Positions 8,844 to 16,952 are shown, counted from the first letter of the stretch. The stretch: 64,000 bases of DNA from Pyrinomonadaceae bacterium (GCA_019694355.1 JAIBCB010000002.1:434001-498000); one strand, 5' to 3'. Notes: generated by a model from the letters alone, not told the origin. Numbers and translations: made by a program.

Positions 8844-11006
8844 ATGTTTTGCCCAACTTGTGGACAACGATATGTCGCCGGAATTCAGCGTGTCTGTGAC
8901 CTCGACGGAACGCGTCTTTTGAGCGAACCTGGAGTGGACGCTCGTCCTCTGAACGCCTATTTTTCGACCGTTCTGAGCGGTTCGGAATTGGGTTCTTCGA
9001 GCATCCGCCGAGCATTCGAGAAAGACGATGACATCGTTCTCGAACTTACTGACGAATTCATCCATCCGGACGATGAGGTCATTGGCGACGAGGACATGGC
9101 GGAGCTTTTCCGCCGCGAGAACACGCCTATAAAGCCGAAGGCAGATCGTCGGCAGCGAACTCGCAGATCGTCCATCCGAACGGAAAATTCAGCAGCGAGG
9201 CCAAACATTCGCAGAGTTAGCCCGAACGATATTCCGCTTGGCCATGTCGATCTAAAAGAGCGCGAGGCCGCCGGCCATATCAATGATTTTGACCCCGACG
9301 CTCCGGCCTCTTTTGTCGGCAAGACGGTGAAAGGTCGTTACCGCGTGATCGAGATGCTCGCAACCGACGATTCCGGCTACGCATATCTTGCGGAAGACCG
9401 TATCGTTGGCAATAAACGCGTCGTCGTCCGCATTTTGACACCTTTTGAAGGCGACGAAGTGACCGCGGCGATCCTCGCGGAGGAACGCGTTCGCCTTTCG
9501 CATCTTAACCATCCGAATGTTGCCCGCGTCTTTGATTCGGGTGCGTATTCGAATGGCGTCAAGTACCTGATCAGCGAAGACCTGGACGCACTTTCTGCTG
9601 ACGAGATCCTTTCTATCCACGGCCGGTTCGATCCGGCACGTGCAGGGAAGCTGATACGCCAGATCGGCCAAGCTCTCGGCGATGTCCACAAGCAGGGGAT
9701 CCTGCATCGCGACCTTCGCCCCGCCAATATTGAGATCGCCTCGGCAGATGGTGAGGCGGCCCTGAAGATCACGAATTTCGGCGTCTCAAGCGGCGAGCTC
9801 CACGAAGACAACATTCGCTATGCCGCACCGGAGATCATCGAAGGCGGTGTTTCGACCGTGTCGAGCGATATCTATTCGCTCGGAGTGACGGCATATCAGT
9901 TTTTGACCGGCGATTTTCCGTTTGACGGAGCGACCGAACGCGAACTTGTCAAAGATCAGCGTGACGGCTATTCGCAAGAGATATCGCCCGCCTTGGATGA
10001 ATTCTTCGCAAAGGCTCTTTCGCCAAAGCCGCGTTCGCGTTATGTGACGGCTCGCGAGGCCGGCGATGTATTCGCCGCCGCCGTTTCCAAGCCGTTGACG
10101 CTTCCGGCACCTGCAAAGGCGAATGAAGCTTCCGCAACTCTTCTTGGGACGTCAGAAGCTGTCGCTGAAACTTCCGGCGTCGCAGGAAGCGAAACCGATG
10201 CCGACGATCTGCCTGCGTGGCTTCGCCGTTCGCCGGACCCGCTCCATGCACCGAATGCCCGCTGGATAAAGATCGCATTGGCGGTATTTATCGTGCTTTC
10301 GGTCATCTTCGCTGCCGCGTGGTTCTATCTGCTGAATCGCCACACTCCAACGGCCTCAAACGTCGATACGAATTCCAATTCGGCGTACGACCCGACGGAA
10401 ACACCGCCGGCGCCGCGTGATATCCAGGCTCTGCCGAACGCGACCTATTTCAACAGCAACAAGCAGGATCTCAAGGGCGACCTTTATCGGAACTTTGTCG
10501 GCTTCTCGATCTACATTCCGAAAACGTGGAGATCGACCGGTCCACAGGAAGGAACCGAAGCAAATCGCGGCAAATTCCTCGACGTCTCGAAGCTGAGTGC
10601 AGACGGAAGGCTCGAAGAGCAATTTCTTCTCTCGTACTACATCAGCCGCGGGACGTACTCGGACGACGCAGCGATCTTCCCAGAACTTGTTTCCGAATCG
10701 AATGCGGCCCTATCGAAGCTCCTTCCGGACTTCAAGCTCCTTTCGCAGGGTCAAACCTCCGTGAACGGCTGGAAGGCCTACGAGATACAGTTCCAGGGCG
10801 GCGGAACAGGACCATCTGGCGATCCATTGACCGTTTGGGGACGCCGCATCTGGATCCCCGCGGCAAGGCCCGGAGTCCGCAGCGGTTTTGCCCTTACGCT
10901 GCTTGCGACATCCAATGACCAAAAGGTAAAGGGCATAGCAGACGTCGGAGTCAACGACGACCTCGCAAAAGTACTCGCAACCTTCGAACCCGGCCGCGAA
11001 TTCTAA
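8844..11006 (+). CDS. membrane-anchored kinase-like protein, predicted pseudokinase
   Basis: The 720-residue protein shares its plan with the gene at 5266: an N-terminal C3-x2-C6-x11-C18 zinc-ribbon-like motif, a kinase fold (about 160-412), one membrane helix (about 475-497) and an extracytoplasmic tail. The kinase fold lacks key residues. The glycine loop is replaced by MLATDDSGYAYLAED, the ATP-binding lysine is Arg196 (VVVRIL), the HRDLKPxN loop reads HRDLRPAN (288-295), and DFG is NFG (311-313), so the metal-binding Asp is lost. The fold itself seems intact (RYAAPEIIEGG, SDIYSLGVTAYQFLTGDFPF). The tail (about 500-720), with GFSIYIPKTWR, resembles a PsbP/Mog1-like fold, but weakly. It is most likely a scaffold or sensor working with the active kinase two genes upstream. 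Confidence 0.88.
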   Translation: MFCPTCGQRYVAGIQRVCDLDGTRLLSEPGVDARPLNAYFSTVLSGSELGSSSIRRAFEKDDDIVLELTDEFIHPDDEVIGDEDMAELFRRENTPIKPKADRRQRTRRSSIRTENSAARPNIRRVSPNDIPLGHVDLKEREAAGHINDFDPDAPASFVGKTVKGRYRVIEMLATDDSGYAYLAEDRIVGNKRVVVRILTPFEGDEVTAAILAEERVRLSHLNHPNVARVFDSGAYSNGVKYLISEDLDALSADEILSIHGRFDPARAGKLIRQIGQALGDVHKQGILHRDLRPANIEIASADGEAALKITNFGVSSGELHEDNIRYAAPEIIEGGVSTVSSDIYSLGVTAYQFLTGDFPFDGATERELVKDQRDGYSQEISPALDEFFAKALSPKPRSRYVTAREAGDVFAAAVSKPLTLPAPAKANEASATLLGTSEAVAETSGVAGSETDADDLPAWLRRSPDPLHAPNARWIKIALAVFIVLSVIFAAAWFYLLNRHTPTASNVDTNSNSAYDPTETPPAPRDIQALPNATYFNSNKQDLKGDLYRNFVGFSIYIPKTWRSTGPQEGTEANRGKFLDVSKLSADGRLEEQFLLSYYISRGTYSDDAAIFPELVSESNAALSKLLPDFKLLSQGQTSVNGWKAYEIQFQGGGTGPSGDPLTVWGRRIWIPAARPGVRSGFALTLLATSNDQKVKGIADVGVNDDLAKVLATFEPGREF

Positions 11007-11050
11007 CCCGCAAACTTGTCCGAACCGCCTGCGCGAGTGGCCAGTGGTCC

Positions 11051-11171
11051 GTGAGCAGTTAGCAGTGAGCAGAAGTCAGAACCGCCTGCGTGAGCGGGCG
11101 GTCAGCATTGCAGAAGCCCGCAACCGTTAGTCTTCTTCCCCTGAAAGCTTATAGCTGATAGCTGATAGCTG
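11051..11171. repeat. heptamer tandem repeats (GTGAGCA)3 and (ATAGCTG)3
   Basis: GTGAGCA-GTTAGCA-GTGAGCA occupies 11051-11071. ATAGCTG is repeated three times at 11151-11171, preceded by the related AAAGCTT. The two have different sequences but the same period of seven. Confidence 0.7.
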
Positions 11172-11320
11172 TAGGTAACTGCTTGTTTCCTATTTGCGTT
11201 TCTATCCAACAAGAGAAAACCGCAAAGAACGCGAAGGGAGGACGCAAAGACCGCGAAGGTCTCAGTCAGAACCGCCTGCGTGAGCGGGCGGCCAATGTCA
11301 GTACCACCTGCGGTAGCGGG
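11079..11320. repeat. REP-like palindromes, CCGCC/CCACC family
   Basis: The unit CCGCCTGCGTGAGCGGGCGG occurs at about 11083-11102 and 11272-11291. A variant, CCACCTGCGGTAGCGGGTGG, sits at about 11304-11323, and a degenerate one near 11023. A further copy, on the other strand, lies at about 45868-45887. The outer five bases pair with each other, and the change from CCGCC/GGCGG to CCACC/GGTGG keeps the pairing, which suggests selection or mobility at the level of the hairpin. Confidence 0.65.
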
Positions 11321-11335
11321 TGGGTTGGCTCTTAC

Positions 11336-11362
11336 CACAGAGGCCACAGAGAACACAGAGGA
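11336..11362. repeat. nine-base tandem repeat CACAGAGNN
   Basis: CACAGAGGC, CACAGAGAA and CACAGAGGA follow one another without a gap. A related, less regular pair of CGCAAAG/CGCGAAG units lies just upstream (about 11221-11257). Confidence 0.65.
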
Positions 11363-11378
11363 AGACCCACGTCAGCCT

Positions 11379-11851
11379 GCGTGAACGGCACGGGGCGTTG
11401 AAGAAGCCCGCACAGCGAAATTGAGAATTGAGAATGGAGAACGGATGATCCGTTGCAGAGGCCCGCACGCTAGTAATGGCACGTATCATCATTCATTCAA
11501 CAGTTGAAAACCCGACAAGCTCGGCATCCATTCCCAATTCCCAATGAACAATTAACAATGAACAATTCACAATGAACAATTAACAATGAACAATTCCCAA
11601 TTCCCCGATGTTTGTCCCGTCCCATCGTCGGTGGGCAAGTGGGACAAAGTGGGACAAAAATCGACGTTCTGGCGACCTGCGGTTACAATTTTTGTCACTA
11701 TTGTCAAAGATCAGGATGTAAAACATATGTTTACACCATCTCTACGAGTATATCATACGTGTCAAGAGGTATTTTTATTCTTCTTCGAATTGCCCCGGTC
11801 TTCGAATTGCACATTAAAGTCGTCTGCGTGCGGGCTTCTGCAACCGCTTTT
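11379..11851 (+). repeat. dispersed element, copy A (about 470 bp)
   Basis: This stretch matches the reverse complement of about 45410-45890 nearly throughout, with scattered substitutions and small length differences. The order of landmarks is the same in both: GCCTGCGTGA, AGCCCGCACAGCGAAATTGAG, GCCCGCACGCTAGTAA, heptads of CAATGAA/CAATTAA, CCCCGATGTTTGTCCCGTCC, GGGACAAAGTGGGACAAA, TACAATTTTTGTCAC, ATGTTTACACC, TATCATACGTGTCAAG, TTCGAATTGCCCCGGTCTTC and CACATTAAAGTCGTCT. The best conserved core is 11601-11825. Its short open frames are not conserved in frame with the second copy beyond what DNA identity gives, so I do not call a protein. No transposase or terminal repeat is evident. Confidence 0.8.
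11535..11604 (+). repeat. ten-unit heptamer array CAATKAA
   Basis: Seven-base units run in phase: CAATTCC, CAATGAA, CAATTAA, CAATGAA, CAATTCA, CAATGAA, CAATTAA, CAATGAA, CAATTCC, CAATTCC. Copy B of the surrounding element has fewer units (about six), so the array length varies, as expected from replication slippage. A further array of the same period, TTGAGAA-TTGAGAA-TGGAGAA, lies at 11421-11441 in the same element. Confidence 0.8.
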
Positions 11852-11857
11852 GAATTG

Positions 11858-12258
11858 CCCCGGTCTTCAGACCGGGGATCATGGCTCACAAAAAGAATCT
11901 CGGAGGCGGCTTGCCGCCGACAGGACCGAGAACATCTTCTGGGCTATGCCCTCTCGCAGTGCGGTCGGGCTGTGCCCGACTGATGAGTGTACACCGACCC
12001 TTGTGGAGGCGGCTTGCCGCCGACATGTCTTTGTCGCGTGCTTCGCACGCTCCGATATATTCGTAAGGCGGGTGACGGTCGGGCAAGCCCGACCGCGCTG
12101 CGTTGCGGCAAGCCGCCTTTTCTAACTGTCAGTCAGCCCAACATGATCGCCTGGTTTGTTCGTGCTTCGCACTCAGTGCGGACGAGGGCGTCAGCGTTCC
12201 GGAGGAAGAACCACCCCGTCAGCCGAGGCGGCTGCCACCCCTCCTTCGTAAGGAGGGG
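11858..12258. repeat. cluster of short perfect hairpins (REP-like)
   Basis: At least seven perfect inverted repeats with loops of two or three bases lie here. They are CCCCGGTCT/AGACCGGGG (11858-11877), GGCGGC/GCCGCC (11905-11918 and again 12008-12021), GTCGGGC/GCCCGAC (11964-11980), GCGTGC/GCACGC (12036-12050), CGGTCGGGC/GCCCGACCG (12076-12095), GCGGC/GCCGC (12105-12116) and CCCCTCCTT/AAGGAGGGG (12238-12258). AAGGCG at 12065 can also pair with CGCCTT at 12114, enclosing two of them. Most lack a T run, so few can be terminators. Confidence 0.75.
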
Positions 12259-12341
12259 AGCTTTTGCTCCGCCATTAACCATTCACTATTCACCATTTCG
12301 CACGATCTGTACGAATGAACGCGAAAGGGTTTTTGCGGTAG

Positions 12342-13442
12342 TTATTCGTTCACCATTACTTCGACGGGGTCGATGCCGGAGGCTCGAAGGGCGGGGTAAA
12401 GAGCGCCGATGAGGCTGCCGAAGATCGCGATAGCGACCGCCCAAACTACCCATTGAACGCTAAATTCGAATTGCAGTTCAAAGAAATGACTGATCGTTCG
12501 TGATGCGATGAATGCGGTGAGAAAGCCGATGATGATGCCGGCGAGGCCGATGATCAAGGCTTCGCCTTCGATGGTAGAAACGATGAATTTGCGTGACGCA
12601 CCCAGCGATTTGAGGATGCCGATCTCTTTTCGCCGCTCGGTGATCGTCGTGTACATCGAAAGCAGAACAAAGACGATCGAGACGAACGCGCCTAATCCAA
12701 CGAGCACACGCAGGAAGGTATTGAGTCCCGGAACGCGGTCTTTTGCGTCGATGATAAGGTCGCTCGTGAGGTTGACCTTGTTGCCCGGCAGCTGTTCGTT
12801 GATGCGAGCCGCGACCGTCGGTACATCAACTCCGTCCTTGACCTTGATCAGAATGTAGGTGCACTTGTTGGTCTCCTCGAGAATCGACTGCATCGCAGCG
12901 AGCGTCATTTTTATGCGTGAACCTGAAGGCGGTTCGAAGACGCCGACGATCTTGAACTGTTTGTTGCCGAAGAGAGTGAGTTCGTCGCCGACCTTCACGT
13001 TCTGGTTCTTTACCTGACGCTCGTCGAGGATGACCTCATCATTTGCCTGCGGAGGACGGCCTTCTGTGATCGTCATCCCGTTCATCTTTGCAAAGGGTTC
13101 CCAATCGACGCCGTCAAGCTGAAGCAAGCCCCAGCGAGCCTTCGGGTCAGCGGAAATATAACGCCCGACAGGCACCGCCGACTCAACTCCCTCGATCGCC
13201 TCAAGACGCGGAACGTAAGCGGTGCTGACGTTCATATTCGAGCTGCCGAATTCCATTCCGCCCGGACGTGCAAAGACGATCTCGGCCTTCCAGTTCGCCG
13301 AGCGTTTTGCCATATCCTCGGTCATCCCTTTTGCAAGGCCTGTAAAGAGCACGATCAGGATGACACCAAGTGCGACGCCGATCACGCTGATCAGTGTGCG
13401 GAAAAAGCGGACGCGAAGATTTGCAAGTACAAGCTCAAACAT
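12342..13442 (-). CDS. ABC transporter permease, FtsX/MacB type
   Basis: The 366-residue protein has one N-terminal membrane helix (FFRTLISVIGVALGVILIVLF), a periplasmic MacB-like core domain (about 45-230) and three C-terminal helices forming an FtsX domain, with the typical loop TERRKEIGILKSLGASRKFI and the ending ALYPALRASGIDPVEVM. Such permeases act with a cytoplasmic ATPase to move lipoproteins or peptides or to transmit mechanical force. Its start overlaps the end of the upstream glycosyltransferase by 8 bp, so it is the last gene of the polysaccharide operon. No ATP-binding subunit is present anywhere in the window, so its partner must be encoded elsewhere. Confidence 0.92.
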   Translation of the reverse strand: MFELVLANLRVRFFRTLISVIGVALGVILIVLFTGLAKGMTEDMAKRSANWKAEIVFARPGGMEFGSSNMNVSTAYVPRLEAIEGVESAVPVGRYISADPKARWGLLQLDGVDWEPFAKMNGMTITEGRPPQANDEVILDERQVKNQNVKVGDELTLFGNKQFKIVGVFEPPSGSRIKMTLAAMQSILEETNKCTYILIKVKDGVDVPTVAARINEQLPGNKVNLTSDLIIDAKDRVPGLNTFLRVLVGLGAFVSIVFVLLSMYTTITERRKEIGILKSLGASRKFIVSTIEGEALIIGLAGIIIGFLTAFIASRTISHFFELQFEFSVQWVVWAVAIAIFGSLIGALYPALRASGIDPVEVMVNE

Positions 13443-14799
13443 CTAAAAGTTCGGTAAATGAGAAGGCCGATGCGGCCTCTCGGTCAGTAAAAAGCTCACG
13501 ATTCCTTTGAAAATAATCGTAAAGTTTGTCGTAGGTTGCAAACAGGTTGTCGGTAGAAGCTTCGCGTGTGTTGCTGCGCGCGGTCTCGAGGGCCGCGGCG
13601 ATCTTCTTTTCTCGTGCGGAATCGTTGGACGCAGCATCGCGGACCGCATCGGCGAACGCCTGACCGGTCGGTTCGGTCAGCCAGATGTTCTCATCGGTCG
13701 CGTACGACAAGATGCCGCCGGCGTTCGGTGCAACGGTCGCAACGCCGGATGCCATCGCCTCGAGCGGCGCAATGCCGAACGGCTCACGCGGATTCGGATG
13801 GACAAAAACATCGACGTTGGCGTAATAGTTCGCAAGCGTTTCTTTATCGAGATGCCCGAACTGGACGATCTTCTTTTCGCCGAGCTTTTGGCCCTCGGTC
13901 TCAAGAGTTTCTGCCAGCGGCCCTGCACCCGCGACCAGCAGGCGAAAGTCGCGCTCGGTATCCGCCGAAAGGATCTTCATCATTTCGATAAGCAGCGGAA
14001 TGTTCTTTTCGGGCGAGATCCGTCCGGCATAAAGCAAAAGCACGGCATCGGCGGGCACGCCCGAGCGTTCGATGATCTCGCGGCGGATCGCATCTGACCT
14101 ACGGTCAGGCCGAAACTGTTTGATATCGACGCCGCGTGGACAAACGCGGATGCGGTCTTCGATCGGCACACGCGGTGCCTTAAGCCAACGCCATGTCTTG
14201 TTGATGAACCACTTCGAACGTCTCGGGTTATTCTTTGCGGTTACCGCAGCGTAAAATTCGTCTGCGGTATAAGCCGAATTTGCGATATGAAAATCGAACG
14301 AAGGGAAGTTGTAGTTCCCCATCAAACGACGCGACACCCATTTGCCGAACTTTCCGCCGGAGAGGAATGACGAGATGTTGTCGTCCATCCTTTCGCACGA
14401 AAAATGCACGAGCATCGGACGCCCTAACTGTTTGAACTTGTTCGTGCGGATCATCGCCCCGAGCATGCTCAGCGTGTACTTGTCCGTGACCTCGACCATC
14501 TGAGGCTTTTCGTCAAGCATGATCTTTCTGATATGCGAATCGCCGGGAAGATACTGCCACGGCATTATGATGCGGTATCGCTTGTCGAAAACAGGCGAGT
14601 ATTTTGCGGGCACGTAATGGATCTTTGCGAAATCATTCACGATCTCGGTCTCTTCCGTTTCGCCCGGAACGATCAGCGCCATTTCGCGTTGATGACGTTC
14701 CGCGGCTGCCATCAGTGCGTTGTAAGAGGTGCTGATGCCGCCCGAATTCTTATGATAATAGTTCGTAATATGAACTGTTTTTGTAAGCTTCTCGGTCAA
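13435..14799 (-). CDS. glycosyltransferase family 4
   Basis: This 454-residue GT-B fold enzyme has an N-terminal acceptor half beginning HITNYYHKNSGGISTSYNA and a C-terminal donor half with LLYAGRISPEKNIPLLIEMM, VQFGHLDKETLANYYANVDV and the E-x7-E motif EPFGIAPLEAMASG that contacts the nucleotide sugar. It should transfer a sugar from an activated donor at the inner membrane face during polysaccharide assembly. The donor cannot be told from sequence. Its start overlaps the end of the upstream membrane protein by 4 bp, indicating translational coupling. At 454 residues it is slightly long, with an extra basic segment (about 180-225) in the first half. Confidence 0.9.
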   Translation of the reverse strand: MTEKLTKTVHITNYYHKNSGGISTSYNALMAAAERHQREMALIVPGETEETEIVNDFAKIHYVPAKYSPVFDKRYRIIMPWQYLPGDSHIRKIMLDEKPQMVEVTDKYTLSMLGAMIRTNKFKQLGRPMLVHFSCERMDDNISSFLSGGKFGKWVSRRLMGNYNFPSFDFHIANSAYTADEFYAAVTAKNNPRRSKWFINKTWRWLKAPRVPIEDRIRVCPRGVDIKQFRPDRRSDAIRREIIERSGVPADAVLLLYAGRISPEKNIPLLIEMMKILSADTERDFRLLVAGAGPLAETLETEGQKLGEKKIVQFGHLDKETLANYYANVDVFVHPNPREPFGIAPLEAMASGVATVAPNAGGILSYATDENIWLTEPTGQAFADAVRDAASNDSAREKKIAAALETARSNTREASTDNLFATYDKLYDYFQRNRELFTDREAASAFSFTELLDV

Positions 14800-15611
14800 G
14801 ATCTTCTTCCGCGACGGTGTCGGGCCTCGTAAACGATCGACGACGCAATGATCGCGAGAAGGATCAAAACAAGTCCGTCAATGCCCCAGTATTTCAGGCC
14901 CCAGATCTCTTTGCCGCCTCCGTAGGTCCAAAAGACGCGATTTGCAACGGCCCATCCAACGATCTGCGAAAAGATCGTGAAGCCGACCAATACGGCGACG
15001 GCCGTGACGGTCGCTCCGCGACGGAGCATTGCGGAGATCTCGTTCGGAAGGAACGCGCAAAATTCGAAAACGAGCCTCGGTATCCGCGTAACGTCGCTCA
15101 AAAGTGACTTGCTCTCTTCCTCGCCGACGATGAGAACGTTTCGCCGCATAATGAAGAGCGCAAAGAGCGCCGAAAAGATCGACACGCAGATCGAGCGGAC
15201 GATCGCCTGGTCAGTGTGATCGGCGGTCGAGGTTACGTAAGCGAAGAGGGCCTGAAAGCCGAATTCGAGCAGGTGGCTGATGATCGGCACGACCAGCATC
15301 ACGGAAAGCAGAGCCTTCCATGCGGGCTCGACCTTTCGAAACGCTTGGATGAGAGCGCCGCTCAAGCCTGCAAACACGAAGCGAAATGCGAATTGAACCG
15401 CTGCAGCGGCGATCGCAAGCTTGATGCTCTCACGGCCGACAAGATACGTGATCAAAAATATCGGAGCGCGCATCACGCCACTCAAGATCGCACCCTTATA
15501 ATTCCAATATTTTACGAAAAGGACAGGATGCTTGAAGACAAGGCCCCACGCGGCGCCGATGGTAAGGCGTTCTGAGCTAAGAGTTGTCAGGTCGGGCGTC
15601 TCGGGTGTCAT
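14796..15611 (-). CDS. multispanning membrane protein of the polysaccharide cluster, unknown function
   Basis: The 271-residue product has an N-terminal cytoplasmic stretch and about six hydrophobic helices (for example APIFLITYLVG, ALLSVMLVVPIISHLLEF, SICVSIFSALFALFIM, GLVLILLAIIASSIVYEA), ending in a basic tail. It has no motif I recognise as a transporter, polymerase or acyltransferase. The segment LLSDVTRIPRLVFEFCAFLPNEISAMLRRG between helices is likely cytoplasmic. It overlaps the downstream GT4 gene by 4 bp and follows the upstream GT4 gene by 3 bp, so it is surely in the operon. It could be an accessory export or assembly factor; that is inference from position only. Confidence 0.8.
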   Translation of the reverse strand: MTPETPDLTTLSSERLTIGAAWGLVFKHPVLFVKYWNYKGAILSGVMRAPIFLITYLVGRESIKLAIAAAAVQFAFRFVFAGLSGALIQAFRKVEPAWKALLSVMLVVPIISHLLEFGFQALFAYVTSTADHTDQAIVRSICVSIFSALFALFIMRRNVLIVGEEESKSLLSDVTRIPRLVFEFCAFLPNEISAMLRRGATVTAVAVLVGFTIFSQIVGWAVANRVFWTYGGGKEIWGLKYWGIDGLVLILLAIIASSIVYEARHRRGRRS

Positions 15612-15614
15612 CGG

Positions 15615-16880
15615 CTAGTTGCTGCCCGCCTTTATTGTCTGTTTTGAGGTCTTCGAGGCGTCGGACTCCTCCCGTTGTTGGCGTGCGATCTCTATCGTCT
15701 CAAGATACGAGTCATAAACGCCCTCGAAAATGGCATCCCAGGAACGCGACACCGCGTTGTCCCTCGCATGAGCTTTCATCGAAGCGAGCAATTTGGGATC
15801 GCTCGCGAGCGTTATAGTGTGTTCAATGAATTCGTCCGCGTCCTTAGCGATCAGGCCGTTGACGCCGGGGTTGATAATGAACTTCGGCCCGCCCTTGTCC
15901 GTAACGATCGCGGGCACACCGGAAGCGTTCGCCTCCTGAGCGACATTGCCGAACGCATCTGTCTCGGACGGGAAGAGAAAGATGTCCATATTCGCATACG
16001 CGGCGGCAAGCTCTTCGCCCGAGAGAAAGCCGGTGAATTCCGCGGTTTTCATATTCTCCTCGAGATGCTCGCGCACATTTCCCTCGCCGACGACAAGGAA
16101 CTTGAAATTCGTAAGGCCGCGATCGAGCATCGCTCGTTCAACGTCGATCAAGAGCTTGACGTTCTTTTCAGCACGCAGTCGGCCGACAGATCCAATGCGC
16201 AAAATGCCGTCATCGACGGTCCGTTTCGCCGGCGAGAAGAACTCGGAATCGACTCCGCGTGCCATAAGGTGCGCCGTTCGCTTAGTTCGGCGACCAAGTT
16301 CCGACACAAGCTCCTCGTTGGGAGCAAGCACGACCTTCGGCATTTGATAGTAAAGGATGCAGCCCTGCATTATGCGAAATTCCGCCATTCGGGCGAACGG
16401 ATCGAGTACCTTGCTTGGCAGGAAGCGAAACATCCGGCGAAGCCGACTCGATGCGAATTCGTGCACGTTCGTGTGCCAGGAACCGAGCATCGGAATGTCC
16501 ATTTTCCAGGCGAGGTACGCTGCCACATTGCTCACATCGTTGATGCCGGTAATGTGTATGATGTCGGGCTTGAATTCTACGAGAGCTTTGCGGACCTTTG
16601 AGATATGGCGCGTAAAGAGCGGGTCATACGCAAGGCCTTCATCCAAGGCGATCGAAAGCGGGCTCCGCTTAAGGGAAAAATGAGTGACGCTGCCGTCGGT
16701 TGTGGTCTTTGTCTCCGGGCCGGCGTGTACGCAAAGATATGGGCGGTCCTTTTCGCGTGCGAAATTGACAAGCCGCTGACAGGTCATCGCGGCGCCGTTG
16801 ACCTCCAGATACGAGTCAGGGAAAAATGCTACACGTAAGTTATCTTTCACTTTCAAGCGAATTATCGCACCCTCAATCAC
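15615..16880 (-). CDS. glycosyltransferase family 4
   Basis: A GT-B enzyme of up to 421 residues. The acceptor half begins LRVAFFPDSYLEVNGAAMTC, like the alpha-mannosyl/glucosyl transferases of this family, and includes DIIHITGINDVSN and LGSWHTNVHEFA. The donor half has RIGSVGRLRAEKNVKLLIDV and the E-x7-E motif DAFGNVAQEANASGVPAIVTD. The open frame starts with GTG at 16880; a second GTG nine codons further in, just before KDNLRVAFFPDS, is also possible, and no ribosome site decides. It likely adds a sugar to a lipid-linked or diacylglycerol acceptor. The last residues (about 395-421) are polar and poorly conserved-looking. Confidence 0.88.
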   Translation of the reverse strand: MIEGAIIRLKVKDNLRVAFFPDSYLEVNGAAMTCQRLVNFAREKDRPYLCVHAGPETKTTTDGSVTHFSLKRSPLSIALDEGLAYDPLFTRHISKVRKALVEFKPDIIHITGINDVSNVAAYLAWKMDIPMLGSWHTNVHEFASSRLRRMFRFLPSKVLDPFARMAEFRIMQGCILYYQMPKVVLAPNEELVSELGRRTKRTAHLMARGVDSEFFSPAKRTVDDGILRIGSVGRLRAEKNVKLLIDVERAMLDRGLTNFKFLVVGEGNVREHLEENMKTAEFTGFLSGEELAAAYANMDIFLFPSETDAFGNVAQEANASGVPAIVTDKGGPKFIINPGVNGLIAKDADEFIEHTITLASDPKLLASMKAHARDNAVSRSWDAIFEGVYDSYLETIEIARQQREESDASKTSKQTIKAGSN

Positions 16881-16952
16881 AAATGGCGGGCTCTGCTGGC
16901 CCGCCTCTCAAAGGGATCATTTAATCGAACGACGGTCGGAATTCCTATCCGA

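Larger units (their letters stand above)
11007..12341. repeat. gene-free repeat island (1.3 kb)
   Basis: No credible gene is seen here; the open frames are short, overlap tandem repeats and lack ribosome sites. In order it holds REP-like 20-mers (11020-11320), several families of 7-base and 9-base tandem repeats (11051-11604), copy A of a dispersed element (11379-11851) and a run of short perfect hairpins (11858-12258). It separates the kinase block, read rightward, from the polysaccharide cluster, read leftward, so both transcripts end here. Confidence 0.85.

Noticed and set aside
11535..11604. The CAATKAA array looks at first like a CRISPR-type repeat.
   Set aside because: Units are seven bases long with no spacers, so it is a simple tandem array.
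11586..12412. Several open frames of 60-180 residues in the repeat island.
   Set aside because: They run across tandem repeats and hairpins, lack ribosome sites, overlap each other in different frames and resemble the copy B frames only because the DNA is repeated.
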